Assembly (NCBI GenBank): GCA_934394615.1
Contig: CAKRRJ010000060.1
Span: forward strand, 1 to 14,994
DNA: 14,994 nt
Reading direction: 5' to 3'
Origin: an uncultured Lachnospiraceae bacterium
GTDB taxonomy: Bacteria; Bacillota; Clostridia; Lachnospirales; Lachnospiraceae
Part shown: positions 1 through 6,449 of the stretch, piece after piece
Numbering within the stretch: position 1 is the stretch's first letter
Layout of the letters: every line of letters begins with the position of its first letter
The notes under the pieces: generated by a model
The model's input: only the letters and a program-made list of their open reading frames with translations
The model's database searches: none
What the model was told of the DNA's origin: nothing
Program-made: the position numbers and the translations under genes

Positions 1-261
1 AAAGAGCTGAATATCCCGACCATCGTCAGCATGAACCCGATCATGGTAGACGGAACCGGTATGTGCGGAGCATGCCGTTTAACCGTTGGCGATGAAGTGA
101 AGTTCGCGTGCGTAGACGGACCGGAGTTCGACGGCCATCTCGTGAACTTTGACGAGGCTATGAAGCGTCAGCAGATGTACAGGACCGAAGAGGGCAGAGC
201 TATGTTAAAGGCTGTTGAGGGCGACACCCATCACGGCGGCTGCGGCCAGTGCAACGGTTAA
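1..261 (+). CDS. nfnA: NfnA-type FAD/[2Fe-2S] subunit, C-terminal end (partial)
   Basis: The frame is open from base 1, so only the last 86 residues are present. The segment DGTGMCGACR followed by FACVDGPEFDGHLVNFD is the [2Fe-2S] binding tail of sulfide/dihydroorotate dehydrogenase-like FAD/NAD-binding proteins. An Asp and three Cys (D17, C22, C25, C37 of this fragment) are the likely cluster ligands. In the Nfn complex this small subunit receives electrons from NADH/NADPH at FAD and passes them through the cluster. The very next gene is the matching large subunit, which makes NfnA likelier than the paralogous PyrK or sulfide dehydrogenase. The tail also has an HHGGCGQC stretch with two further Cys near the C-terminus. 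The start codon lies upstream of the window. Confidence 0.9.
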   Translation, partial: KELNIPTIVSMNPIMVDGTGMCGACRLTVGDEVKFACVDGPEFDGHLVNFDEAMKRQQMYRTEEGRAMLKAVEGDTHHGGCGQCNG

Positions 262-299
262 TCCGGGCAGCAGGCTCACTTATTTGGATTCATTAGGCA

Positions 300-318
300 A
301 GACAGCGGGAAGCTGTCT
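300..318 (+). other. Small hairpin just before the nfnB ribosome binding site
   Basis: AGACAGC and GCTGTCT form a perfect 7-bp stem around a GGGAA loop. It sits in the 75-nt gap between nfnA and nfnB and ends 6 nt before the GGAGGA ribosome binding site at 325-330. There is no U tract, so it is not a terminator. It might set mRNA stability or translation of nfnB; that role is inference. Confidence 0.45.
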
Positions 319-336
319 GTGATCGGAGGATAAGAA

Positions 337-1725
337 ATGGACGTATTAAAGAAGACTCCTGTCAGAGAGCAGGACGCAAAAGTGCGCGCTACCAACTTTG
401 AGGAAGTGTGCTATGGATATAACAAAGAAGAAGCTATGGAAGAGGCTTCCAGATGCTTAAAGTGTAAAAACAACGCAAAGTGCATGGGCGGATGCCCGGT
501 TTCCATCAACATTCCTGGCTTCATCAAAGAAGTCGAGGCTGGAAACTTCGAGGCTGCAGCAAACGTGATCGCTGAGTCTTCCGCACTTCCGGCAGTCTGC
601 GGCCGTGTATGCCCGCAGGAGAGCCAGTGTGAGGGCAAGTGCATCCGCGGCATCAAGGGCGAGCCGATCTCCATCGGTAAGCTGGAGCGTTTCGTGGCTG
701 ACTGGTCCAGAGAGAACGGCTTCGTTCCGAAGGCAGCAGAGGAGAAAAACGGCAAGAAGGTTGCTGTGGTTGGTTCCGGCCCTGCAGGCTTGACCTGTGC
801 AGGTGACCTGGCAAAGCTGGGTTACGATGTAACCATCTTCGAGGCGCTTCATGAGCCGGGTGGAGTATTAACCTACGGTATCCCGGAGTTCCGTCTTCCG
901 AAAGAGACCGTTGTCCGTTCTGAGATCGAGAACGTAAAGAAGCTGGGCGTTAAGATTGAGACCGACGTGATCATCGGCAAGTCCGTTACCATCGATGAGC
1001 TGATGGACGAAGAGGGCTTTGAGGCAGTATTTATCGGTTCCGGCGCAGGTCTTCCGAAGTTCATGGGTATCCCGGGCGAGAACGCAAACGGCGTATTCTC
1101 CGCAAATGAGTACTTAACCAGAAACAACCTGATGAAAGCATTCCGCGAGGACTATGACACCCCGATCGTAGCAGGCAAGAAGGTTGCCGTAGTCGGCGGC
1201 GGTAACGTAGCGATGGATGCTGCAAGAACCGCACTGCGTCTCGGCGCTGAGGTGCATATCGTGTACCGCCGAAGCGAGGCAGAGCTTCCGGCCCGTGTGG
1301 AGGAAGTTCACCACGCAAAAGAAGAGGGCGTTATTTTCGATCTTCTGACCAACCCGGTAGAAATCCTGACCGATGAGAACGACTGGGTTAAGGGCATCAA
1401 GGTTGTGAAGATGGAGCTTGGCGAGCCGGATGCATCCGGAAGACGCCGCCCGGTAGAAATCGAGGGTTCTGAGTACGTGATGGATGTAGATACCGTCATC
1501 ATGTCTCTGGGTACCTCCCCGAACCCGCTCATTTCCTCCACCACCGAGGGTCTTGAGATCAATAAGCGCAAATGTATCGTTGCAGAGCCTGCAAACGGAC
1601 AGACTTCCCGTGAGGGCGTGTTCGCAGGCGGCGATGCCGTAACCGGCGCAGCAACCGTAATCCTGGCTATGGAAGCAGGAAAACACGGCGCAAAGGGTAT
1701 TCACGAGTACTTAAGCAATAAATAA
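337..1725 (+). CDS. nfnB: NADH-dependent ferredoxin:NADP+ oxidoreductase large subunit (NfnB; glutamate synthase small-subunit-like)
   Basis: This is a 462-residue protein of the GltD/NfnB family. The N-terminal region carries eight Cys (C40, C43, C49, C53 and C88, C92, C98, C102) that bind two [4Fe-4S] clusters. Residues 142-165 hold the FAD Rossmann motif GSGPAG (146-151). Residues 287-294 hold GGGNVAMD, the NADP(H)-binding fold, followed by VYRR, which is typical of NADPH binding. The C-terminal GVFAGGDAVTGAATVILAM closes the FAD domain. With NfnA it is expected to couple NADH and reduced ferredoxin to NADP+ reduction by flavin-based electron bifurcation in the cytoplasm. GltD of NADPH-glutamate synthase is the alternative, but the adjacent NfnA-type subunit and the absence of gltB favour Nfn. 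The start has GGAGGA 7 nt upstream. GC-rich, strongly biased codons suggest high expression. Confidence 0.9.
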   Translation: MDVLKKTPVREQDAKVRATNFEEVCYGYNKEEAMEEASRCLKCKNNAKCMGGCPVSINIPGFIKEVEAGNFEAAANVIAESSALPAVCGRVCPQESQCEGKCIRGIKGEPISIGKLERFVADWSRENGFVPKAAEEKNGKKVAVVGSGPAGLTCAGDLAKLGYDVTIFEALHEPGGVLTYGIPEFRLPKETVVRSEIENVKKLGVKIETDVIIGKSVTIDELMDEEGFEAVFIGSGAGLPKFMGIPGENANGVFSANEYLTRNNLMKAFREDYDTPIVAGKKVAVVGGGNVAMDAARTALRLGAEVHIVYRRSEAELPARVEEVHHAKEEGVIFDLLTNPVEILTDENDWVKGIKVVKMELGEPDASGRRRPVEIEGSEYVMDVDTVIMSLGTSPNPLISSTTEGLEINKRKCIVAEPANGQTSREGVFAGGDAVTGAATVILAMEAGKHGAKGIHEYLSNK

Positions 1726-1747
1726 AATTAACAGAAAAAATGGCAAA

Positions 1748-1785
1748 AAGAGCAGGCGTCACAAATATTTGTGTCACCTGCTCTT
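1748..1785 (+). terminator. Hairpin after nfnB, probable transcription terminator
   Basis: AAGAGCAGG pairs with CCTGCTCTT over 9 bp. The stem continues inward through two mismatches to CACAAAT/ATTTGTG, giving a nearly palindromic 38-nt hairpin 23 nt after the nfnB stop codon. The downstream tract (AAATTTCT) is a poor U run, while A-rich sequence lies upstream, so the shape would terminate minus-strand transcripts at least as well. Position argues for the end of the nfnAB transcript; efficiency on the plus strand is uncertain. Confidence 0.6.
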
Positions 1786-1858
1786 AAATTTCTACAAAAA
1801 AACTATGGACTATTTGTCACTTTTATGAGAAAATATCATCAAGTATGGTGTGATGTTT

Positions 1859-1887
1859 TTGACAATCTCCCAATTGCTGGGTACAGG
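1859..1887 (+). promoter_or_regulatory. Candidate promoter for the NifU-like/GGGtGRT pair
   Basis: A perfect TTGACA at 1859-1864 is followed, 17 bp later, by TACAGG at 1882-1887, which matches the -10 consensus at only three of six positions. The transcript would have a leader of about 65 nt. The location between a hairpin and the next gene pair supports a promoter here, but the -10 is weak. Within 1726-1959 nothing else was recognised apart from the hairpin described above. Confidence 0.35.
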
Positions 1888-1959
1888 GCAACAGGAGGCT
1901 GTTAAGGCATCGTGCAGCACGTACTTTCAGGACATTACATAGTTGAAAGGAGTTTTAAC

Positions 1960-2652
1960 ATGATTTATTCACATGAAGTAGAAGAGATGTGCACAGTTGC
2001 ACAGGGCGTTCATCATGGCGCTGCTCCGATTCCGGAAGAAGCAAAATGGGTACAGTCCAAACAGGTTTCCGACATTTCCGGTTTGACCCATGGTGTGGGC
2101 TGGTGTGCTCCGCAGCAGGGTGCCTGCAAGCTGACCCTGAACGTAAAAGAGGGTATCATCCAGGAGGCTCTGGTTGAGACCATCGGCTGCTCCGGCATGA
2201 CTCACTCCGCAGCAATGGCAGCAGAGATTCTTCCGGGCTTAACCGTTCTGGAGGCTCTGAACACCGACCTGGTATGTGACGCAATCAACACCGCAATGAG
2301 AGAACTGTTCTTACAGATCGCATACGGCAGAACCCAGAGTGCATTCTCTGAGGATGGACTGCCGATCGGCGCTGGCCTGGAGGATCTTGGTAAAGGTCTT
2401 CGTTCCCAGGTTGGTACCATGTACGGAACCTTAAAGAAAGGTCCTCGTTACCTGGAGATGGCTGAGGGCTATGTAACCGGTATCGCTCTGGATGCAGACG
2501 ATCAGATCATTGGTTATCAGTTCGTAAGCCTTGGCAAGATGACTGACTTCATCAAGAAGGGTGATGACCCGAACACCGCTTGGGAAAAGGCAAAAGGTCA
2601 GTACGGCCGTGTTGCTGATGCAGTTAAGATCATCGACCCGAGACAGGCGTAA
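1960..2652 (+). CDS. NifU/IscU-like iron-sulfur cluster assembly scaffold protein, GGGtGRT-associated type
   Basis: The product is 230 residues, starting at the ATG that follows AAAGGAG at the right distance; an upstream in-frame start at 1912 has no such site. Residues 49-80 (a Cys pair C49/C56, then KLTLNV and GCSGMTHSAAM with C77) resemble the NifU_N/IscU fold, where Cys residues hold a nascent Fe-S cluster. C106 (DLVCDA) could be a third ligand, but the His-Cys pair of IscU is not evident. The C-terminal part (about 135-230) is extra to IscU and is shared by the version found beside GGGtGRT proteins. The next gene starts 18 nt later, so the two are almost certainly co-transcribed. The exact cluster target is unknown. 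A housekeeping IscU/SufU is less likely because no cysteine desulfurase gene is adjacent. Confidence 0.82.
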   Translation: MIYSHEVEEMCTVAQGVHHGAAPIPEEAKWVQSKQVSDISGLTHGVGWCAPQQGACKLTLNVKEGIIQEALVETIGCSGMTHSAAMAAEILPGLTVLEALNTDLVCDAINTAMRELFLQIAYGRTQSAFSEDGLPIGAGLEDLGKGLRSQVGTMYGTLKKGPRYLEMAEGYVTGIALDADDQIIGYQFVSLGKMTDFIKKGDDPNTAWEKAKGQYGRVADAVKIIDPRQA

Positions 2653-2670
2653 AGAAGGAGGACTATAATC

Positions 2671-3681
2671 ATGGCATTATTTGAATCATATGAGAGACGT
2701 ATCAAACAGATCAATGAAGCATTAAACAGCTATGGCATCGCTTCCATTGAAGAGGCAGAGAAGATCACCAAAGACGCAGGTCTTGATGTATACAAGATGG
2801 TTGAGGGTATTCAGCCGATCTGCTTTGAGAACGCTAAATGGGCTTACACCGTAGGCGCAGCAATCGCAATCAAGAAAGGCTGCAGAAAAGCAGCAGAGGC
2901 AGCAGCAGCAATCGGTGAGGGCCTGCAGGCATTCTGTATCCCGGGTTCTGTTGCAGATACCCGTAAGGTAGGTCTTGGCCATGGTAACCTGGGCAAGATG
3001 CTTCTGGAAGAGGAGACCGAGTGCTTCGCATTCCTGGCTGGCCATGAGTCCTTCGCAGCAGCAGAGGGCGCAATCGGTATCGCTGAGAAAGCAAACAAAG
3101 TTCGTCAGAAACCGCTGCGCGTTATCTTAAACGGTCTTGGAAAAGACGCTGCTCAGATCATCGCACGTATCAACGGCTTCACCTACATCGAGACCGAGTA
3201 CAACCCATACACCAACGAGGTTAAGGAAGTATTCCGCAAGTCCTATTCTGAGGGCCTTCGCGCAAAAGTTAACTGCTACGGCGCAAACAGCGTTCCGGAA
3301 GGTGTTGCAATCATGTGGAAAGAGAACGTAGACGTTTCCATCACCGGTAACTCTACCAACCCGACCCGTTTCCAGCATCCGGTAGCAGGTACCTACAAGA
3401 AGGAGAGACTGGAAGCAGGCAAGAAGTACTTCTCCGTAGCTTCCGGCGGCGGTACCGGACGTACTCTGCATCCGGATAACATGGCAGCAGGCCCGGCTTC
3501 CTACGGTATGACCGATACCCTTGGCCGTATGCATTCCGATGCACAGTTCGCAGGTTCTTCCTCCGTTCCGGCTCACGTAGAGATGATGGGTCTGATCGGT
3601 GCCGGCAACAACCCAATGGTTGGTATGACCGTTGCTGTAGCTGTAGCCGTTGAGGAGGCAGCTACTGCTGGTAAATTCTAA
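2671..3681 (+). CDS. GGGtGRT protein (function unknown, Fe-S-associated)
   Basis: A 336-residue protein containing GGGTGRT at residues 259-265, the motif that names this family. The motif is followed by a Gly/Ala/Met-rich C-terminus that includes GLIGAGNNPMVGMTVAVAVAVEEA. No biochemical role is known to me. Family members are found with the NifU-like gene just upstream, as here (18-nt gap, own GAAGGAGG site). There is no signal peptide and no long charged coil. The C-terminal 310-330 stretch is hydrophobic but small-residue rich and probably forms a buried helix, not a membrane segment. The codon bias matches nfnB and pgi, which suggests an abundant protein. A strong terminator follows 27 nt after the stop. 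Confidence 0.88.
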   Translation: MALFESYERRIKQINEALNSYGIASIEEAEKITKDAGLDVYKMVEGIQPICFENAKWAYTVGAAIAIKKGCRKAAEAAAAIGEGLQAFCIPGSVADTRKVGLGHGNLGKMLLEEETECFAFLAGHESFAAAEGAIGIAEKANKVRQKPLRVILNGLGKDAAQIIARINGFTYIETEYNPYTNEVKEVFRKSYSEGLRAKVNCYGANSVPEGVAIMWKENVDVSITGNSTNPTRFQHPVAGTYKKERLEAGKKYFSVASGGGTGRTLHPDNMAAGPASYGMTDTLGRMHSDAQFAGSSSVPAHVEMMGLIGAGNNPMVGMTVAVAVAVEEAATAGKF

Positions 3682-3708
3682 TAGAAAACAGCTTATAGTA
3701 AGCGTTTC

Positions 3709-3748
3709 GGGACTTTCGGGGGTTTCCCTGAAAGTCCCTTTTTCTTTC
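3709..3748 (+). terminator. Rho-independent terminator of the NifU-like/GGGtGRT operon
   Basis: GGGACTTTC pairs perfectly with GAAAGTCCC. The stem extends inward by a G-U pair and GGG/CCC to a short GTTT loop, giving about 13 bp in all. It is followed directly by TTTTTCTTTCT. It lies 27 nt downstream of the GGGtGRT stop codon. Confidence 0.93.
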
Positions 3749-3755
3749 TATGGGA

Positions 3756-3907
3756 AGAATTTTCGTTACAGTTCACAGGTAGGAATTTTCTGAACTGAAA
3801 ATTCCGTATGGTACAGTGATGGTAGCAGATTTTGCCGATTTGGAATGCGAAGCATCGGCAAAATCTCGTTACTGTTTGCACAACGTGTGAACAGTAATGA
3901 ATTTTCC
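3756..3907. repeat. 152-bp MITE-like element with imperfect terminal inverted repeats and internal hairpins
   Basis: The left end (3756-3777) and the reverse complement of the right end (3886-3907) match at 17 of 22 positions and share the core TTAC(A/T)GTTCACA. Inside there are three further structures. A 9-bp perfect hairpin lies at 3782-3805 (GGAATTTTC/GAAAATTCC). A 13-bp perfect inverted repeat spans 3827-3839 and 3854-3866 (AGATTTTGCCGAT and its complement, 14-nt loop). A 15-bp stem with three G-U pairs and a 3-nt loop lies at 3867-3899. No gene or transposase is present. The segment ATCGGCAAAATC plus CGTTAC recurs at 14557-14574, which shows that it belongs to a dispersed repeat family. 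It fills most of the gap between the upstream terminator and the ydjM-like gene. No target duplication was evident. Confidence 0.65.
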
Positions 3908-3966
3908 AGGCAGATGATGACAACAGACGGGTTAGACAGAATACATGACAAAGAAAGAGAGATATT

Positions 3967-4587
3967 ATGCTTGGAAAAACACATATGGCGGTTGGAGTTG
4001 CGGCATCGCTTTTGCTCCTTCAGCCCCAAAACTTACCGGAACTGGTTCTTGGCGCCGGAACGGCGGCCATCGGTTCGGTGATCAGTGACATTGACTGTGG
4101 TTCTTCACAGAGCAGCCGGAGAGCGGACAAAATCATTTTTGCGGCGGAGACGGTCGTGATCGCAATGGCGGCAGCGGAGGCACACTGGCATCTTGGCGTC
4201 TATCAGAAGCTTATGAACAATAGCTCGGTCAGCCGCATTGTGCTGGCGTGCGCCGCGTTTCTGGCAATCTGCGCCTACGGAAAGAAAACACCACACCGCT
4301 CCTTTATGCATTCTTTCCTTGCGGGCGGACTGCTCATGAGCTGCGTGGCGGTCTTTCTTCCGATGCTGATCCCGTATTTCGGGGTTGCGTTTGCCTCACA
4401 TCTGGCGCTGGATCTGCTGAACCATAAAGGAGAACAGCTGTTGTATCCGCACAAAAAGCGCTTCAGCCTGGGGCTCTGCTCGGCATCCGGATTTGTAAAC
4501 AGGGTGTTTCTGTTTGCCGGAACACTTGTGTCCGCGGCTACGATCCTGCGGCTTTTGATCCGGTTTATCGGAAGAAAATTTTTATGA
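3967..4587 (+). CDS. YdjM-family membrane-bound metal-dependent hydrolase
   Basis: A 206-residue protein of the YdjM/DUF457 family. The family's polar motifs are visible: KTH near the N-terminus (H6), DID at 41-43, HRSFMHS at 110-116, and SHLALDLLNHKG at 144-155 (H145, D149, N152, H153). The last is followed by LYPHKKRFSLG. Hydrophobic segments at about 8-20, 90-104, 117-140 and 177-200 suggest membrane insertion with the His/Asp motifs at one face. Members are predicted metal-dependent hydrolases; E. coli YdjM is known mainly as an SOS-regulated membrane protein, and the substrate is unknown. The ribosome binding site is weak (AAAGAGAG), but MLGKTH is the standard family start. A 6-bp inverted repeat at 4584-4603 (ATGACA/TGTCAT) overlaps the stop codon and could be a poor terminator. 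Confidence 0.8.
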   Translation: MLGKTHMAVGVAASLLLLQPQNLPELVLGAGTAAIGSVISDIDCGSSQSSRRADKIIFAAETVVIAMAAAEAHWHLGVYQKLMNNSSVSRIVLACAAFLAICAYGKKTPHRSFMHSFLAGGLLMSCVAVFLPMLIPYFGVAFASHLALDLLNHKGEQLLYPHKKRFSLGLCSASGFVNRVFLFAGTLVSAATILRLLIRFIGRKFL

Positions 4588-4627
4588 CAACATGCGGTGT
4601 CATTGTGTCTCGTTTCCGTGAAATCTC

Positions 4628-4656
4628 TTGAAATTCCACGAATCTGATAGTATAAT
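4628..4656 (+). promoter_or_regulatory. Sigma-A promoter of pgi
   Basis: TTGAAA (4628-4633), a 17-bp spacer and a perfect TATAAT (4651-4656) lie upstream of pgi and predict a start near 4663 and a leader of about 54 nt. The imperfect inverted repeat CGTGAAAT (4617-4624) and ATTCCACG (4633-4640) overlaps the -35 box and could be an operator. Confidence 0.85.
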
Positions 4657-4716
4657 TAATATGATTGACAGAAAATTATCGGCTTGAAGATCAACATATT
4701 GAAGGAGGAATCAAGT

Positions 4717-6297
4717 ATGATTACCTGGAACAACCTGGACACTCTTACTTCCTATCAGGAACTGGAAAAAGCAGACCGCGTAAACCTTGCGGAGGCTATG
4801 ACAGGAGATAACGGCGCAGAGCGCGTAAAGAAATACAGCGTGCCGATGGCAGAGGGACTTGTTTACCATTACGCAGCAAAGCAGGTGGACGACAATGTTC
4901 TGGACGGACTCAAAAAGCTGGCTGAGGAGGCACAGCTCGCAGAGAAATTCAAGGCGCTTTACAATGGAGAGGTTATCAACACCGGCGAGAAGCGCCTGGT
5001 TCTGCATCACATGACCCGCGGCCAGCTTGGTGACGCAGTTACCGCAGACGGTGTGGACAAGCGTGCTTTCTACAAAGAGCAGCAGGAGCGCATCGCTGAG
5101 TTTGCAAACAAAGTACACAGCGGTGAGATCACCAACGCGGCAGGAGAGAAGTTCACCACGGTTGTTCAGATCGGTATCGGCGGCAGTGACCTTGGCCCGA
5201 GAGCCATGTATCTGGCACTGGAGAACTGGGCAAAGAAGAACGGCACCTTCAAGATGGAGGCAAAGTTCATCAGCAACGTAGACCCGGATGACGCCGCAGC
5301 TGTATTATATGGCATCGATGTGGCTCACTCTATCTTTGTACTGGTTTCCAAATCCGGAACCACCCTGGAGACCCTGACCAACGAGTCCTTCGTAAAAGAC
5401 GCGTTAAAGAACGCAGGCCTGGATGCTTCCAAACACATGATCGCCGTAACCAGTGAGACGTCTCCGTTAGCAAAGAGCAGCGATTACCTGGCAGCTTTCT
5501 TTATGGATGACTACATTGGCGGCCGTTATTCCTCTACCTCCGCAGTCGGCGGCGCAGTGCTGTCCCTGGCATTTGGCCCGGAAGTATTCGCGCAGTTCTT
5601 AGAGGGCGCTGCTGAGGCAGACAAGCTGGCAGCAGAGGCAGACGTAACCAAGAACGCTGCAATGTTAGATGCCCTGATCGGCGTGTACGAGCGCAATGTG
5701 CTGGGTTATCCGTGCACCGCAGTGCTTCCGTACTCCCAGGCATTAAGCCGTTTCCCGGCACATCTGCAGCAGCTTGACATGGAGTCCAACGGCAAGTCCG
5801 TAAACCGCTTCGGTGAGCCGGTAAACTATGTAACCGGACCGGTCATCTTCGGTGAGCCTGGCACCAACGGCCAGCATTCTTTCTATCAGCTCTTACATCA
5901 GGGAACTGACATCGTTCCGCTGCAGTTTGTAGGCTTTAAGAAAAACCAGATGAATACCGATGTAGTGATTCAGGGAAGCACCAGCCAGCAGAAACTCTGC
6001 GCGAACGTAGCTGCCCAGATCATGGCATTCGCATGCGGCAAGGCAGACGAGAACCGCAACAAGAACTTTGAGGGCGGCCGTCCTTCCAGCATCATCATCG
6101 GTGAGCAGGTGAACCCGGGCGCACTGGGCGCATTGCTTGCACACTTCGAGAACAAAGTGATGTTCCAGGGCTTCTTATGGAACGTAAACAGCTTCGATCA
6201 GGAGGGCGTACAGCTCGGCAAAGTCCTTGCGAAACGTGTTCTGGCTCACGAGACCGATGGCGCGCTGAAGGCATTCAGTGATCTGCTGGAAATCTAA
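4717..6297 (+). CDS. pgi: Glucose-6-phosphate isomerase
   Basis: The enzyme interconverts glucose 6-phosphate and fructose 6-phosphate in cytoplasmic glycolysis and gluconeogenesis. The protein is 526 residues from the ATG after GAAGGAGG; an upstream in-frame ATG at 4684 lacks a ribosome binding site. Visible motifs in order are IGIGGSDLGP (152-161), SKSGTTLET (211-219, phosphate binding), GGRYSSTSAVG (268-278, family signature) and GEPGTNGQHSFYQLLHQGT (379-397). E380 corresponds to the catalytic base of animal isomerases. SFDQEGVQLGK (492-502) places K502 at the conserved active-site Lys. All key residues are intact and the length is normal for the larger bacterial form. Strong codon bias suggests high expression. 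It has its own promoter and terminator, so it is probably monocistronic. Confidence 0.97.
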   Translation: MITWNNLDTLTSYQELEKADRVNLAEAMTGDNGAERVKKYSVPMAEGLVYHYAAKQVDDNVLDGLKKLAEEAQLAEKFKALYNGEVINTGEKRLVLHHMTRGQLGDAVTADGVDKRAFYKEQQERIAEFANKVHSGEITNAAGEKFTTVVQIGIGGSDLGPRAMYLALENWAKKNGTFKMEAKFISNVDPDDAAAVLYGIDVAHSIFVLVSKSGTTLETLTNESFVKDALKNAGLDASKHMIAVTSETSPLAKSSDYLAAFFMDDYIGGRYSSTSAVGGAVLSLAFGPEVFAQFLEGAAEADKLAAEADVTKNAAMLDALIGVYERNVLGYPCTAVLPYSQALSRFPAHLQQLDMESNGKSVNRFGEPVNYVTGPVIFGEPGTNGQHSFYQLLHQGTDIVPLQFVGFKKNQMNTDVVIQGSTSQQKLCANVAAQIMAFACGKADENRNKNFEGGRPSSIIIGEQVNPGALGALLAHFENKVMFQGFLWNVNSFDQEGVQLGKVLAKRVLAHETDGALKAFSDLLEI

Positions 6298-6354
6298 TCA
6301 TAACAGTATGGATGCGTCTGGCGAGCGGCGCGTCCACAATATACAAAGCAACAG

Positions 6355-6396
6355 AAATGCTGCTGCAGCAGGCACAGCCTGGGCAGCAGCATTTTT
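6355..6396 (+). terminator. Rho-independent terminator of pgi
   Basis: AAATGCTGCTGC (6355-6366) pairs with GCAGCAGCATTT (6383-6394). Past a small bulge the stem continues with CAGGC/GCCTG around an ACA loop. A TTTTT run at 6392-6396 ends the signal. The A-run on the left arm makes it potentially bidirectional. Confidence 0.9.
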
Positions 6397-6399
6397 CGG

Positions 6400-6428
6400 G
6401 TATCAGAAGAACTTGTGTTCTGTGATAC
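6400..6428 (+). other. Second hairpin between the pgi terminator and jetA
   Basis: GTATCA (6400-6405) pairs with TGATAC (6423-6428). Inside a 2x1 internal loop, AGAAC (6408-6412) pairs with GTTCT (6417-6421) around a TTGT loop. This 29-nt near-palindrome starts 4 nt after the pgi terminator and ends 21 nt before the jetA ATG, just upstream of the AAAGGA ribosome binding site. No convincing sigma-A promoter was seen in 6397-6449. The palindrome may be an operator or an mRNA leader structure; both are inference. Confidence 0.45.
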
Positions 6429-6449
6429 AAATCATAAAGGAAATTTACT

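Noticed and set aside
1912..1959. Earlier start codon for the NifU-like gene
   Set aside because: The in-frame start at 1912 has no ribosome binding site, and the extra 16 residues are not part of the family. The ATG at 1960 follows AAAGGAG.
3756..3907. CRISPR array suggested by repeated hairpins
   Set aside because: The internal repeats are inverted and of different sequence and size. There are no regularly spaced direct repeats and no cas genes.
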